From NCBI GenBank assembly GCA_965243485.1, contig CBDEVP010000001.1, positions 1,922,001 to 1,986,000 on the forward strand: DNA of 64,000 nt. The letters are read 5' to 3'. The stretch's first letter is position 1, and each line of letters begins with the position of its first letter. Origin of the DNA: UBA7330 sp965243485. GTDB taxonomy: Bacteria > Bacteroidota > Bacteroidia > Cytophagales > Cyclobacteriaceae. The notes below the pieces were generated by a model that saw only the letters and a list, made by a program, of their open reading frames with translations, was not told where the DNA came from and did no database searches. Positions 63,171-64,000 of this stretch are shown piece after piece. The position numbers and the translations under genes were made by a program.

Positions 63171-64000
63171 TCACAATTCAGATACCTCAAATTCAATTTC
63201 AACTGTTTTCTCCGCTGGATTCGGGACCAGATTAGGATTGACATTCGTTGGGTCGAATAAGCCGGATTCCGCAATTTTTCTTTGAGATTCAATGAGCTTA
63301 CTCCTGTTAAATATGTCCCCGGTTTTGATTTCTATCATTTGTGATAGTCGGTGGTGATCTGCTATATTGTCATTTTCTATCTTAAAGTTTCCTGAGACTG
63401 TAACTTTGCTTATTGTAAAGACATCGCCTTCATTGATTTCAAAAACCAGATCGACCGCTTCATCACGAATGGTCTTTTTCATGTTAATGGACAAAAACAA
63501 ATAGCCTTTATCCATGTACAGAGATCCCAGGTCACTTCCATCAGGATGATAATTGAGTTTCGCATTGATCGCTTCTTCACTAAAAGGATCCCCCTGTTTC
63601 AGGCCCAGATATTCAGTTAAAAATTCATCTGAATGGATGGTATTCCCCGACCAGGAGATGTTTCCAATCTTTTGAGAGGTTTCATTGATGACTTCATTGT
63701 CCTGACTCTTTGGTGAAAAAGAAAACAGAACTAGCAGCAGTGTGATCGCCGGAAAAATGGCTAAATACCGTAGCATAAATGCAGTTTGATTTTGTGGTGT
63801 GTTGAGCATGATGATTCGTTTTTTGATGTTTTTCATTGAAAATTGATGAGTCAAGTATTGCTGGTTTTCATTATTGGAAGAAAGTCGAAGAATAAGCCGG
63901 GCATAATTCTCTGTATCTCCGTTTATGCCTCGTGCTTTTTGATCTGCGGAAAACTCGTGTACCTGACTGAGTTCGCGTTTTAGGAGATATAGCACAGGAT
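63171..64000 (-). CDS. M56 (BlaR1-type) peptidase C-terminal part fused to POTRA-like domains, 5' end outside window
   Basis: The frame is open to the right edge; GTG at 63995 is internal. The visible start (LYLLKRELSQVHEFSADQKA) is the distal part of the M56/BlaR1 membrane metallopeptidase domain; the HExxH would lie upstream. A membrane helix follows (YLAIFPAITLLLVLFSF). After it come two beta-alpha-beta segments like POTRA domains (GNISWSGNTIHSDEFLTEYL, YLFLSINMKKTIRDEAVDLV, then ISKVTVSGNFKIE, IKTGDIFNRSKLIESQRKIA). POTRA domains are normally part of BamA/TamA/FtsQ. Their attachment to a membrane peptidase is unusual. The protein may sense or bind envelope clients. Confidence 0.72.
   Translation of the reverse strand, partial: PVLYLLKRELSQVHEFSADQKARGINGDTENYARLILRLSSNNENQQYLTHQFSMKNIKKRIIMLNTPQNQTAFMLRYLAIFPAITLLLVLFSFSPKSQDNEVINETSQKIGNISWSGNTIHSDEFLTEYLGLKQGDPFSEEAINAKLNYHPDGSDLGSLYMDKGYLFLSINMKKTIRDEAVDLVFEINEGDVFTISKVTVSGNFKIENDNIADHHRLSQMIEIKTGDIFNRSKLIESQRKIAESGLFDPTNVNPNLVPNPAEKTVEIEFEVSEL

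Noticed and set aside
1..64000. CRISPR arrays, tRNA or rRNA genes
   Set aside because: No regularly spaced repeats and no clover-leaf or ribosomal RNA sequences were seen; the hairpin units at 52982-55548 are not evenly spaced short repeats.

Overview
The window looks like a piece of a Bacteroidota chromosome, most likely from the Cytophagales or a related lineage. The lineage markers are a short primary sigma factor without region 1.1, a type IX secretion component (PorQ), a TonB-dependent receptor paired with a YncE-like surface lipoprotein, LytTR, DUF2490 and M56/BlaR1 proteins, OmpA/PD40 proteins, several TTG starts with little sign of Shine-Dalgarno sequences, and TAnnTTTG-type promoter boxes. 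No rRNA, tRNA or CRISPR array was recognised. The first gene (prfB) and the last gene (an M56-POTRA protein) are cut by the window edges.

From 1 to 21 kb the window is mostly housekeeping: prfB, an MFS transporter, dnaJ-grpE, obgE-adk, an M42 aminopeptidase, hemE, a heptose-7-phosphate kinase with an aspartate aminotransferase, and rpoD with a clear terminator. Then come a TauE/SafE permease, a DUF2490 protein, a Nudix/TPR pair, a membrane iron-sulfur protein coupled to an FAD/NAD oxidoreductase, and a DUF547 protein. From 19 to 27 kb lies a vitamin B12 uptake locus: a BtuF-BtuC-BtuD-like ABC transporter on the minus strand, and a cobalamin riboswitch driving a BtuB-like receptor and a BtuG-like propeller lipoprotein on the plus strand. 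An IS110-family element sits between the two arms.

From 27 to 48 kb there is a CHASE2/FecR-like pair, then dnaA, a Do-like protease, a GH3-family protein, dxr-rseP, an OmpA/PD40 protein, lon-porQ-hslU, a PLP aminotransferase, and an unusual pair made of an enolase paralogue and an APH-fold kinase. From 48 to 64 kb the content is accessory: a YiaK-like dehydrogenase, secreted SUMF1-like and alpha-toroid proteins, an ExbB-like protein next to a membrane-anchored LytTR regulator, a RelE-type toxin-antitoxin pair, and an island of 150-base hairpin-rich repeats around a Y1 (IS200-like/RAYT) transposase. This is followed by several secreted hydrolases (CehA/McbA, DPP III-like, propeller glycosidase-like), two small DUF2442/DUF4160 genes, a hairpin cluster and the M56-POTRA gene.

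The most notable items are the REP-like repeat/Y1 transposase island, the enolase-like/kinase operon with altered active-site residues, the riboswitch-btuB-btuG operon split from its ABC transporter by an IS110 element with a possible bridge-RNA region, DnaJ lacking two of four zinc motifs, and the CHASE2/FecR-like and M56-POTRA proteins. All functional names rest on recognised motifs; no database search was run.
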